DNA of 42,575 nt from a virus: the IMG/VR virus record IMGVR_UViG_3300028045_000003, positions 1 to 42,575 of that record, one strand, 5' to 3'. Under the pieces are notes generated by a model. The model worked only from the letters and a program-made list of their open reading frames with translations. It had not been told where the DNA came from and made no database searches. Made by a program: the position numbers and the translations under genes. Below, in pieces: positions 7,953 to 15,180 of this stretch. Each line of letters opens with the position of its first letter. Position 1 is the stretch's first letter.

Positions 7953-7994
7953 TTTATATACATGGTAATCCTACAAGTCAATAAATATGGTAAT
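7953..7994 (-). promoter_or_regulatory. Leftward promoter of RHH gene with flanking direct repeats
   Basis: On the minus strand TTGACT (7981-7976), 17 bp, then TATAAA (7958-7953). ATGGTAAT occurs at 7962-7969 inside the spacer and at 7987-7994 just above the -35, 25 bp apart, which suits an operator pair for self-repression. The ACTCTCC motif follows the -10 directly. Confidence 0.6.
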
Positions 7995-8144
7995 TATTTG
8001 TGAAAATAACCTCAAATCCCTTAAAAAGTGAAAGTTTACTTACACCATTTTAAACTCTGCACCAACTGCTCCATGCGTTAAGTAATTGAACTTCAAAGGC
8101 TATTTTTAAAAAGTGTAATAGTGTAATAGTTTTTATTAAATTAG

Positions 8145-8164
8145 TATAATAGTATGTATACTAT
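8145..8164 (+). promoter_or_regulatory. Perfect TATAAT box overlapped by a 16-bp palindrome
   Basis: TATAAT lies at 8145-8150 and ATAGTAT-GT-ATACTAT, a perfect palindrome, at 8149-8164. A bound dimer would block the promoter. No good -35 is seen at the right distance, so an activator may be needed. It would give terS a leader of about 150 nt. Confidence 0.45.
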
Positions 8165-8230
8165 ACCCATATATACTACAATTTAATAATAAGGCATAAA
8201 AGTTGATTCTATACTTGAGGTTCAAAACTC

Positions 8231-8245
8231 CAACTCTTACACCTT
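8231..8245. repeat. 15-bp direct repeat shared with the RHH gene start
   Basis: CAACTCTTACACCTT occurs here and at 7915-7929, exactly 316 bp apart. The left copy covers the RHH start codon and ribosome site. A shorter match, CTTACACC, lies at 8039-8046. The three copies may be binding sites for one protein. Confidence 0.6.
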
Positions 8246-8275
8246 GAGGTTTTCAGCGTGTCATAAAATCAATTG

Positions 8276-8304
8276 TTGTCAGACAAAAACTGTTGAGGTT
8301 TAAT
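8276..8304 (+). promoter_or_regulatory. Candidate promoter directly before terS
   Basis: TTGTCA (8276-8281), 17 bp, TTTAAT (8299-8304). The predicted start falls on or next to the terS ATG, so this transcript would be leaderless for terS. TGAGGTT boxes lie at 8216 and 8245 upstream and at 8294 in the spacer. Confidence 0.45.
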
Positions 8305-8310
8305 TAATCC

Positions 8311-8886
8311 ATGAGCAAACCATCAAAAATTCTTAAAGTTTCAATAAAAGAAAAAGCTTTTGTTGAAGAATATTTAGTAAATGGGTTCAATGCCACTGAT
8401 GCCTATGCAACTCACTATGCCTCTAAACGCTCGAAATCACGTGCATCTCATAATGTAGAATCTTCAAAGCTTCTACGCAAGCCTAGTGTTCAGCAATTTT
8501 TAGCTGATAGATTGGAACAGCGCAAAAGAGAAATTCACGTCGATCAAAACTATGTTGTACGTAAATATCTCGAAATCGTCGAATGTGACTACATTGGTTC
8601 CACCCAATACCTAACCAAGGATGAGCTTGATAAAATGCCTGAAAACGTACGTAGGCTTGTTACAGGCATTGATTCTGATATAACAACAACAACTTTTAGA
8701 AAAAATAATTATGATGATAAAGATGATGAGGTGCAAGAAAAGTACAAAGTTACCTTCATGTGCAAGAATAAGGCGTTAGAGGCGTTAGGCAAGCATACAG
8801 GTACATTCATGAAGGATAATATTACATTGCAAGGCAATATAGAATCTAAATCGTTTACTGATGCATTGAAGGAAATGGATATTTAA
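8311..8886 (+). CDS. terS: Terminase small subunit (191 aa)
   Basis: The N-terminal helix-turn-helix pattern K-E-K-A-F-V-E-E-Y-L-V-N-G-F-N-A-T-D-A-Y, followed by S-S-K-L-L-R-K-P-S-V-Q-Q-F-L, is typical of the Terminase_2 family. The middle helix supports oligomerisation, and the C-terminus (K-A-L-E-A-L-G-K-H) is also characteristic. It recognises phage DNA and hands it to the large subunit, encoded three small genes downstream. The ATG has only a distant GAGG (12 nt), so it may be translated poorly or without a leader. Confidence 0.9.
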   Translation: MSKPSKILKVSIKEKAFVEEYLVNGFNATDAYATHYASKRSKSRASHNVESSKLLRKPSVQQFLADRLEQRKREIHVDQNYVVRKYLEIVECDYIGSTQYLTKDELDKMPENVRRLVTGIDSDITTTTFRKNNYDDKDDEVQEKYKVTFMCKNKALEALGKHTGTFMKDNITLQGNIESKSFTDALKEMDI

Positions 8887-8893
8887 ACACGCT

Positions 8894-8917
8894 GCACGAT
8901 AAAGTTTCTTATCGTGC
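8894..8917 (+). other. Strong hairpin after terS, no T tract
   Basis: GCACGATAA (8894-8902) and TTATCGTGC (8909-8917) form a perfect 9-bp stem with a 6-nt loop. No T run follows, so it is not a standard terminator. It may be an RNA processing or stability element, or a DNA site for packaging. Confidence 0.5.
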
Positions 8918-8934
8918 GTTAAAATAAGGAAGAT

Positions 8935-9288
8935 ATGAAGATACTAGGAATTATTTTATTTGCATTTTACATCACTGTTGTTTTGTGGGCACTTTATTTA
9001 GCTGTAATGAACCTAAAACGAAATAGGGATAAAGCAACTAAAACTACTTGGATTATGGCATTCCCTGTTTTGATTGTTGGTGTAATCATTGACATTCTTT
9101 TTAATTGGGTTATTGGTTCAGTTATATTTTTAGAATTTCCACGTGAAACTGTTTTTACTGCACGCCTATCAAGGCATTCAGGTTGTGGTACATGGCGTGC
9201 CAAAATAGCTGAATGGTTTTGCAAGCATTTCTTAGATGCATTTGATCCTAGTGGAAATCACTGTAAAAAAGCATGTGGTATGAAATAA
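8935..9288 (+). CDS. Conserved phage membrane protein with Cys-rich tail (117 aa)
   Basis: There are two hydrophobic segments, about residues 3-25 and 40-65. They are followed by a distinctive tail: L-E-F-P-R-E-T-V-F-T-A-R-L-x-R, a Trp, A-x-W-F-C, and F-D-P-S-G-N-H-C. I recognise this tail as one recurring in small proteins beside terminase genes of many phages; its function is not known. An AAGGAAGAT ribosome site precedes the ATG. The membrane location and the paired Cys/His are what the sequence shows; a metal site is conceivable. Confidence 0.78.
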   Translation: MKILGIILFAFYITVVLWALYLAVMNLKRNRDKATKTTWIMAFPVLIVGVIIDILFNWVIGSVIFLEFPRETVFTARLSRHSGCGTWRAKIAEWFCKHFLDAFDPSGNHCKKACGMK

Positions 9289-9435
9289 GTGCCTAAACTC
9301 TCCAAAGAACAACAGGCTTCACTTCAAAGATTAAATGAACAATTGAAGGAAGCTAAATCTGAAGGCAATAGGATTAAAATAAAAATGCTAACTAAAGTAA
9401 TTAAATGTGTTGAGGCTAAACAGAAAAATGAATAA
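9289..9435 (+). CDS. Small basic helical protein (48 aa, GTG start)
   Basis: GTG 9289 directly follows the previous stop. The chain starts MPKLSKEQQASLQRLNEQLK and is Lys/Gln/Glu-rich, with one long helix and one Cys. There is no clear ribosome site, so translation may depend on re-initiation. The tight spacing and the 8-nt overlap with the next small gene support it. The function is unknown. Confidence 0.5.
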   Translation: MPKLSKEQQASLQRLNEQLKEAKSEGNRIKIKMLTKVIKCVEAKQKNE

Positions 9436-9568
9436 ATTAATTCTATGGTTAAAAAATAAATGTTGGCATAAATGGGAATTTTTAGAAGAAGATACTTATG
9501 GGGCATGGATTGACAAATGCTACAAATGCAATAATACTAGGTATGTTTCAAGACATAGGGTTTTTTGA
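9428..9568 (+). CDS. Small zinc-ribbon-like protein (46 aa)
   Basis: Starting MNKLILWLKNKCWHKWEF, it has C-W-H near residue 12 and a later C-Y-K-C (CxxC) pair, enough ligands for one zinc ion. Its stop overlaps the TerL start (TGATG), so it is coupled to terminase. Short zinc-ribbon genes beside terminase are common in phages. The exact role is not known. Confidence 0.6.
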   Translation: MNKLILWLKNKCWHKWEFLEEDTYGAWIDKCYKCNNTRYVSRHRVF

Positions 9569-11226
9569 TGAATGAAGACCTAAAAGAATTAGTTAGAAAA
9601 GTTAAAGTGCTGCAAAACAATGTGGCACTTTTTTTTACTGGTATTCTAGGTGTTGAAACACTAGAAGGTTATCATGAAACAATTTGTAAAAAGGTTGTTG
9701 AGTATGATCGGCTTGCAATCAAGGCGTGCCATGCTGTTGGTAAAACTTGGATCATGGGGCGTATAGCTTTATGGTTTCTAAACTGTTTTAAAAACTCAAT
9801 TGTAATTACAACTGCACCAACCAATAGGCAGGTAGAAACTCTACTATGGGGGGAAATTAGAAAAGCTCATAGACGTTCAAAAACTCGATTAGGTGGGAAG
9901 CTATTAAATAAAAAATTAACCATTGATGATGATTGGTATGCCATGGGGTTTTCACCATCAACAGGTGCAGCAACTGAATCTGATGAGCAACAGGGTTCCG
10001 CATTCCAAGGCTTCCACGCTAAACACGTTATGATTATCTTTGATGAAGCAACAGGTATTCCACGTGATTTATATACAATGGCCGAAGGTTTATTAACATC
10101 AGGGGTTACAGTAAAATGGATTTGTATTGCCAACCCAACAACAACAGCATGTGAGTTTTTTAAGATATGTAGAAAAGCTGAATGGCATGTTATGACTATT
10201 AACTGCTTTGATTCTCCTAACATGATTGCAAATGGCTTTACTGATATTGATAAAGTAAAAGAAGAAATTGATTACCTAATGACTTTATCAGATTACGATA
10301 GGCTTAAGAGAATTAAAGATTATAAAAAACCTAATGGATATTTACTAAATGCTCAATGGGCAATAAGTAAATTATATGATTGGGGTTTTGAGCATCCATT
10401 ATCTAAATCAAAAATTCTAGGTGAGTTCCCTACTAGTGCCGATAATGTAATTGTTAAATATGATTCTGTTATAGCGGCAATGAATCGTGAACCAAGTTAT
10501 GATTATGAAAAAAGATGTATTGGAGTTGACGTTGCAAGATTTGGGGATGATCTAACTGTATTAACTGAAATCACTGATGTTACAGTACGTGAAAAATATG
10601 TGCATATGCACTTAGATGTTGAAGAAACAACAGGGCATGTAATGCAACTTTTCACCATCGGTAATCAAGGCAAAGAAACACATATTGTTGTGGATGCAAC
10701 AGGTGTTGGTTCAGGTGTTGTTGATGCTCTTAGGTGGAATAAAAGAGAAGGTTTATTACCTGATAATTGTTATGTGCATGAAGTGCATTTTGGTATGGCC
10801 ATAAAACTAAGTACTGCAAAAGAATCTGAAAAATCTGATGTGCTTAAGAAGCAAGAAAAGAAATTAAATGATACATATGAAAATCTTAAAGCTTATATAT
10901 TTGATCTACTCAATAAAGATTTAAGGCAGGAATTATTTCTGCCTAATGAAGAAATCTATGAAGAAGAATTACCCACCATTCTATTCACGTATTCTAAGAG
11001 AAATAAATTATGTGTGGAGAATAAAAAAGATTATAAGGCACGTACTGGGAAATCACCCGATACTTCAGATTCACTAGTACTTGCTAACTATGGTAGATAC
11101 TTAAAACCTAATCATGTAAAATTTACTAGAAGAAAAGAATCAGCTAAACCATTTCATAAAACATATGGTAGCAATCCTAGAAGAACAGTTGAGAGAAAAC
11201 AAAGAATTAAACCAAAGAGTTACTAA
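9568..11226 (+). CDS. terL: Terminase large subunit (552 aa)
   Basis: This is the ATPase-nuclease motor that packages DNA. Walker A A-C-H-A-V-G-K-T is at about residues 53-60 and Walker B I-I-F-D-E-A-T at about 156-162. A-N-P-T-T serves as the coupling region. The RNase-H-like nuclease has G-V-D-V-A-R-F-G-D-D near 319, V-V-D-A-T-G-V-G near 372 and D-S-L-V-L-A near 500. ATG 9568 overlaps the upstream stop; a TTG one codon earlier is less likely. The C-terminal 50 residues are very basic. No intein or intron is seen. Confidence 0.96.
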   Translation: MNEDLKELVRKVKVLQNNVALFFTGILGVETLEGYHETICKKVVEYDRLAIKACHAVGKTWIMGRIALWFLNCFKNSIVITTAPTNRQVETLLWGEIRKAHRRSKTRLGGKLLNKKLTIDDDWYAMGFSPSTGAATESDEQQGSAFQGFHAKHVMIIFDEATGIPRDLYTMAEGLLTSGVTVKWICIANPTTTACEFFKICRKAEWHVMTINCFDSPNMIANGFTDIDKVKEEIDYLMTLSDYDRLKRIKDYKKPNGYLLNAQWAISKLYDWGFEHPLSKSKILGEFPTSADNVIVKYDSVIAAMNREPSYDYEKRCIGVDVARFGDDLTVLTEITDVTVREKYVHMHLDVEETTGHVMQLFTIGNQGKETHIVVDATGVGSGVVDALRWNKREGLLPDNCYVHEVHFGMAIKLSTAKESEKSDVLKKQEKKLNDTYENLKAYIFDLLNKDLRQELFLPNEEIYEEELPTILFTYSKRNKLCVENKKDYKARTGKSPDTSDSLVLANYGRYLKPNHVKFTRRKESAKPFHKTYGSNPRRTVERKQRIKPKSY

Positions 11227-11426
11227 TGAATGATTGTGAATGTGAATGTGGGGCGCACTGGATGCAAACTTGTGATTGGTGGTGTGGGCAAGGACTAACA
11301 AGCGAAGAAATCTGGGAGCGTGAGAATCATGAGTTGGCAGAAACTAGAAAATTAAGATTAGAGATTGCAGAATTAAGATTAGAGATTGCAGAATTAAAAG
11401 ATTTGATAAAATCTAAAGAGTGTTAA
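11226..11426 (+). CDS. Cys-rich N-terminus plus coiled-coil repeat protein (66 aa)
   Basis: The first 20 residues contain five cysteines and a histidine (C-E-C-E-C-G-A-H, C-D-W-W-C), a likely metal site. The C-terminal half is a coiled coil with a duplicated L-R-L-E-I-A-E unit, encoded by a 21-bp tandem repeat. Its ATG overlaps the terL stop. Its last 14 nt overlap the end of the opposing lipoprotein gene. Function is unknown. Confidence 0.65.
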   Translation: MNDCECECGAHWMQTCDWWCGQGLTSEEIWERENHELAETRKLRLEIAELRLEIAELKDLIKSKEC

Positions 11427-11922
11427 AAGCAACTCCATTAACAACATACTGATCATTATCATTCATTGATAAAACATTTTGTACATTTTCAAATGATTCT
11501 GAACAACCAATGCCATCAATATTAAAAGCATCCCCTGAAGTCATATGTGATTGTCCACATGCATAGCTTCCACCTGAATTTGCTAAATAGGTATGTTTAG
11601 TTTCAACATAATCTAAATCATTACCACTAACATTATATGTTGCAGTTGAAAATGATTTAATCTGTTCACAATTTTCATTTGTATTAAACTTTGTTATTTC
11701 CACTTCATAATTGGCAATATAAATCATGTAGTATGAACTATCTAAACATTCAGATTTATATGAACCATCAATTATATCTAAGTTTTTAACCTGTACTGAT
11801 GAATCAACAATTAGCGTACTAGGTTCAGGTGAAATTGAAGCTATTCCTTCATTAGCACTAGAATCTTTTGATTCTTCACAACCTATAAACAAAATCAAAG
11901 CCAGTATTGTAAAAAGTTTCAT
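11413..11922 (-). CDS. Phage-encoded lipoprotein, lone antisense gene (169 aa)
   Basis: The N-terminus is MKLFTILALILFIGCEES: a lysine, a hydrophobic core and a lipobox-like F-I-G-C, predicting lipid attachment at Cys15. The mature part is acidic, with strands and three further cysteines. It is the only leftward gene between terminase and portal, so it is probably a separately expressed cargo gene (moron). By analogy with T5 Llp and other phage lipoproteins it may block a receptor against superinfection, but no sequence match is claimed. ATG 11922 has GGGGGA close upstream; TTG 11946 is an unlikely alternative. Confidence 0.72.
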   Translation of the reverse strand: MKLFTILALILFIGCEESKDSSANEGIASISPEPSTLIVDSSVQVKNLDIIDGSYKSECLDSSYYMIYIANYEVEITKFNTNENCEQIKSFSTATYNVSGNDLDYVETKHTYLANSGGSYACGQSHMTSGDAFNIDGIGCSESFENVQNVLSMNDNDQYVVNGVAFNTL

Positions 11923-11946
11923 AAATCCCCCATTTGTATAACTCAA

Positions 11947-12143
11947 GTATAAGAGAAATAAATGCTGTATTAAAATACATGTGGTTATAAAACTTTTAAA
12001 GCGTGAGGTTCTAAATAAGTGGCAACATAATGCGCCACATAATACAAACTGATTAAAAACTTGTCAACTCATGTATAAAAATTTTACAATTTATCCGATT
12101 TCATATCTAATTAAACTATGTCCAATTTCATTTAGGGGAATTC
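11947..12143. other. Intergenic control region between lipoprotein and portal genes
   Basis: This stretch holds a TGAGGTT box (12004-12010), a short GTGGC/GCCAC hairpin (about 12019-12037), the rightward promoter at 12061-12090 and an AGGGGA ribosome site before the portal ATG. A leftward promoter for the lipoprotein must also be here, but I cannot place it confidently. Confidence 0.5.
12061..12090 (+). promoter_or_regulatory. Promoter for head genes
   Basis: TTGTCA (12061-12066), 18-bp spacer, TACAAT (12085-12090), each one base from the sigma-70 consensus. It is the same -35 and spacer class as the primase promoter, with a TGAGGTT box 57 bp upstream. It would restart transcription for the head operon. 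Confidence 0.62.
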
Positions 12144-14351
12144 ATGCCTGAAACTAATGCATTTGAAGAAAAAAAAGTTGATGAAAACAAGGCAAAAACA
12201 AATTTTATACCTAGAGGAAAATCAGGAACATTAGTAACTGCATTTGAAATTCAAGATGATTATTTATTAGAACTAATTGGTGTTGACGGGCAAGAACAAT
12301 ATGAAAAAATGGAACGCTCCGATTCTCAAATTCGTAAACTAATGCACGCAGTAAACAACCCGATTAAATCAGCACTATGGGATATTGAACCCGCTAGTGA
12401 TTATCCTAAAGATATTGAAGTTGCTGCATTAATTAAGCATATTATTTTTAATGATCTACCTGATGGCTTTACATCAAAGCTAGATGAAATTCTAGATTTT
12501 CCATGGCGGGGGCATTCAGTATTTGAGATTGTTCATAAAAATTATAATGTAGCACCTTATGGTTCTTATACTGGTTTAGCTAACATAGCATGGCGTGATC
12601 AAAAAACTCTAGATCAATGGGATTTTTCACGTGATGGTGTTTTAAAACAAATTCACCAATTACAAAATGGTGATATTGATGTTAATGATTGGATGCCATC
12701 AGAAAACCTACTGATTTTTTATAATGAGAAAAAAGGTAACAATTCAGGCTTCCCATTTCTTAGAATGCTATATGGTAATTACAAAAGAAAACTTTTATAT
12801 AAGCAACTTCAAGCAATTGGTATCGAACGTGCTGCTTTACCTGTTCCACATTTGGAATTACCAGATGGTGTAAAATTTGATTCTGAAGAAGCTGATGCCG
12901 CTGAAGAACAATTAATTAATTTTACTCAAGCTGAATCAGCATACTTCATGACTCCATTTGGCTATAAATTAAATTATAACCAAACTGGCACATTTGATCC
13001 TTCTAAGGTTCAAGTAGCAATTAAATCTGAAAATGAAGAAATTGTTGGTTCACTAATTGGTATGTGGCTTGAAATGGGAATTGGTGGAAATTCTGGTAAT
13101 CAAGCGGGTACAGGAATTAGTGCTGAATTCTTTAAAGATGGTATTGAATATATTGCTAATAAGATTTCAGATAAATTTAATCTTGAATTGATCCCTAACT
13201 TGGTTGCTTTAAATTTTGGTGAAGTTGAAACACTTCCTAAATTAAAGCATTCAGGTATTGCCGATATTTCTGGTAAAGAGTTAATGGAAATCGTAACTGG
13301 TTATGCTAAAGCAGGAATTATTGCACCTGATGAGCAATTAGAAGATCATGTTAGAGCATCAAATAATCTTCCTAAGAAAATGGAAGGTGATATGATTGAT
13401 AATGGGCAATCACAAGATGATAAAGATGATCCTAAAGAAACACCACCTGAAAATAATAAAAAGCCTGAAGCAAAAGAAGTTGAATTAAATACTAAAGGCA
13501 TAAAAAATAATCCTAAACTTTTAATGGAAGCTCAATCTGATGTTGTTGCTGATATAATTAGAGAATCATTAACATTTTCTTCTAACAAATATATCAATGA
13601 TGTAATGGCCAGATATAATCAACTTCCTGATTCTAAAAAACAAGCTGCCACATCTAAAGTTAAAATTGGTGGACAAAATAAATTTAAAAAAGAATTAAAA
13701 GTTTCACTAACTGATACATTTTTTAAAGCTGTTGATCAGGTTAAATTAGAAATACCATCTAAAGCTGATATTCAATTAAGCACTAAAGATTCTGATATGG
13801 ATAGATTTAACTTTAATGGTAATGAAATAAAGTTAAACGAAAAATCTAAGCTTCCTACACATGTACAAATTCTTTTAACAAAACAAGCTGAATTAATAAG
13901 TGAAGATTCAACAAATGAATTAAAAAAGCGTGTTGATTTTTCTTTTTCAAGTAATGAATTAAAAACAGCTAGTGCAGCGGTAATTAAGCAAGTAATGGAA
14001 GATGCTGCCGAAAAATTTATTGAGTCTAACCAAGTAAATATTAAAGCAACTAATGTTGTTTCTTTATCTGTTAATGAAGGTAGAAATACTTTTTATTTTG
14101 ATGATGATGTTGTTGAAGAAATTCATTCATTCACATTTGTAAACTTTGCACCTGTATCAGCAATATGTAGAGAGTTAGCGGGAACAGTATTTAAAACAAA
14201 TGATGCTGATTCATTAAGATATTCACCACCACTACATCACAATTGTAAATCATATTTACGTGCTAATTTAAAATCTAGTAAAGGCATAGAAAGCCTTGAG
14301 GTTTCAAAATTAGCTCCGAGTGCTGATGCACAAAAGAGTATTACACTATGA
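12144..14351 (+). CDS. Mu gp29-type portal fused to gpF/SPP1 gp7-type head-morphogenesis domain (735 aa)
   Basis: Residues about 1-420 match the DUF935 portal family of Mu-like phages (M-H-A-V-N-N-P-I, W-R-G-H-S-V-F-E-I, L-A-N-I-A-W-R-D). The last part, about 667-708, has C-R-E-L-A-G-T-V-F and Y-S-P-P-L-H-H-N-C-K-S-Y, the C-R-x-x-x-G and H-x-N-C-R signature of gpF/gp7 minor head proteins. A Lys/Glu linker lies at 420-450. The portal forms the DNA entry ring, and the gpF/gp7 part is a minor head protein. In Mu these are two genes; here they are one chain with no stop or frameshift. Confidence 0.9.
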   Translation: MPETNAFEEKKVDENKAKTNFIPRGKSGTLVTAFEIQDDYLLELIGVDGQEQYEKMERSDSQIRKLMHAVNNPIKSALWDIEPASDYPKDIEVAALIKHIIFNDLPDGFTSKLDEILDFPWRGHSVFEIVHKNYNVAPYGSYTGLANIAWRDQKTLDQWDFSRDGVLKQIHQLQNGDIDVNDWMPSENLLIFYNEKKGNNSGFPFLRMLYGNYKRKLLYKQLQAIGIERAALPVPHLELPDGVKFDSEEADAAEEQLINFTQAESAYFMTPFGYKLNYNQTGTFDPSKVQVAIKSENEEIVGSLIGMWLEMGIGGNSGNQAGTGISAEFFKDGIEYIANKISDKFNLELIPNLVALNFGEVETLPKLKHSGIADISGKELMEIVTGYAKAGIIAPDEQLEDHVRASNNLPKKMEGDMIDNGQSQDDKDDPKETPPENNKKPEAKEVELNTKGIKNNPKLLMEAQSDVVADIIRESLTFSSNKYINDVMARYNQLPDSKKQAATSKVKIGGQNKFKKELKVSLTDTFFKAVDQVKLEIPSKADIQLSTKDSDMDRFNFNGNEIKLNEKSKLPTHVQILLTKQAELISEDSTNELKKRVDFSFSSNELKTASAAVIKQVMEDAAEKFIESNQVNIKATNVVSLSVNEGRNTFYFDDDVVEEIHSFTFVNFAPVSAICRELAGTVFKTNDADSLRYSPPLHHNCKSYLRANLKSSKGIESLEVSKLAPSADAQKSITL

Positions 14352-15061
14352 TTAATTTATTACATGGAGATTGCTTAGAGTTAATGAAAGATATTCCAGA
14401 CAACTCAATTGATATGGTTTTAACTGATCCCCCTTATGGTACTACAGCTTGTAAGTGGGATACTGTTATTGATTTTGATTTAATGTGGAATGAACTTAAA
14501 AGAATCACTAAAGATAATGGGGCTATTTGCTTATTTGGTAGCGAGCCTTTTAGTAGTGCTTTAAGAATGAGTAATATTAAGATGTTTAAGTATGATTGGA
14601 TATGGGATAAAGTTACTGCATCAGGATTTGCCATTGCTAAATATGTACCCCTTAAACAGCATGAAATAATTAGTGTATTTGCTAAAGGAAAAACTATTTA
14701 TAATCCACAAATGGTAAAAATGGATAAGCCAGACTCATATAAATGCTACTCTAAATCAGAATCTTCTCCATTAGCATCTAATGATGGAAAAAGAAGAACT
14801 AGAACACATAAATATCCAAAAACAATAATAACAGAATCAAATGCTAATAGAAAAGGTAGACTTCATCCTACACAAAAACCAGTAGCACTATTAGAATATC
14901 TAATCAAAACCTACACATTAGAAAATGAAACTGTTTTAGATTTTACTATGGGATCAGGTTCAACAGGTGTTGCATGTAAAAACTTAAATAGAAAATTTAT
15001 AGGTATCGAAAAAGATGATAAATATTTTAAAATAGCTAAAGATAGAATAGAGGAAGTATGA
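14348..15061 (+). CDS. DNA N6-adenine (or N4-cytosine) methyltransferase, beta-type order (237 aa)
   Basis: The catalytic D-P-P-Y is at residues 27-30 and the SAM-binding D-F-T-M-G-S-G-S-T-G at about 199-208. Catalytic motif first and SAM motif last is the beta-class order, with the target-recognition part between. H-P-T-Q-K-P precedes the SAM motif as usual. It probably modifies phage DNA against host restriction; no cognate endonuclease is nearby. Its start overlaps the portal stop by 4 nt, so it is expressed late with the head genes. Confidence 0.93.
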   Translation: MINLLHGDCLELMKDIPDNSIDMVLTDPPYGTTACKWDTVIDFDLMWNELKRITKDNGAICLFGSEPFSSALRMSNIKMFKYDWIWDKVTASGFAIAKYVPLKQHEIISVFAKGKTIYNPQMVKMDKPDSYKCYSKSESSPLASNDGKRRTRTHKYPKTIITESNANRKGRLHPTQKPVALLEYLIKTYTLENETVLDFTMGSGSTGVACKNLNRKFIGIEKDDKYFKIAKDRIEEV

Positions 15062-15180
15062 AAAGTTTAATTAAAATATTTAACAAAGTTATGTGCAAAG
15101 TCTGTTGGGGATTAGGCACAAAAGAAACTGGCAACGACACTATCAGTTGCCCCGCATGTAAAGGTAAAGGGTATCTGTAA
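15058..15180 (+). CDS. Small DnaJ-type zinc-finger protein (40 aa)
   Basis: C-K-V-C-W-G-L-G and C-P-A-C-K-G-K-G form one CxxCxGxG pair set, as in the DnaJ zinc domain. GAGGAAGT just upstream is a good ribosome site. It overlaps the methyltransferase stop (ATGA) and the protease start (TAATG). The role is unknown; a tiny chaperone-like or nucleic-acid-binding part is possible. Confidence 0.65.
   Translation: MKSLIKIFNKVMCKVCWGLGTKETGNDTISCPACKGKGYL

Larger units (their letters stand above)
7918..8310. other. 390-bp noncoding control region before terS
   Basis: No protein gene is supported here. It holds the RHH promoter, direct repeats ATGGTAAT (7962, 7987), four TGAGGTT boxes (8008 reversed, 8216, 8245, 8294), tandem GTGTAATA (8113-8128), a palindrome on a TATAAT box, a 15-bp repeat shared with the RHH start and a TTGTCA promoter. 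Because it adjoins terS it is also the likeliest place for a packaging start (pac or cos), though no such site can be recognised. Confidence 0.6.

Noticed and set aside
8050-8310. A further protein gene in the terS upstream region
   Set aside because: No frame with a start, ribosome site and typical codon use; repeats and palindromes fit a control region.
11226-11426. 21-bp duplication as a mobile element footprint
   Set aside because: It is a simple in-frame coiled-coil repeat of seven residues with no flanking features.
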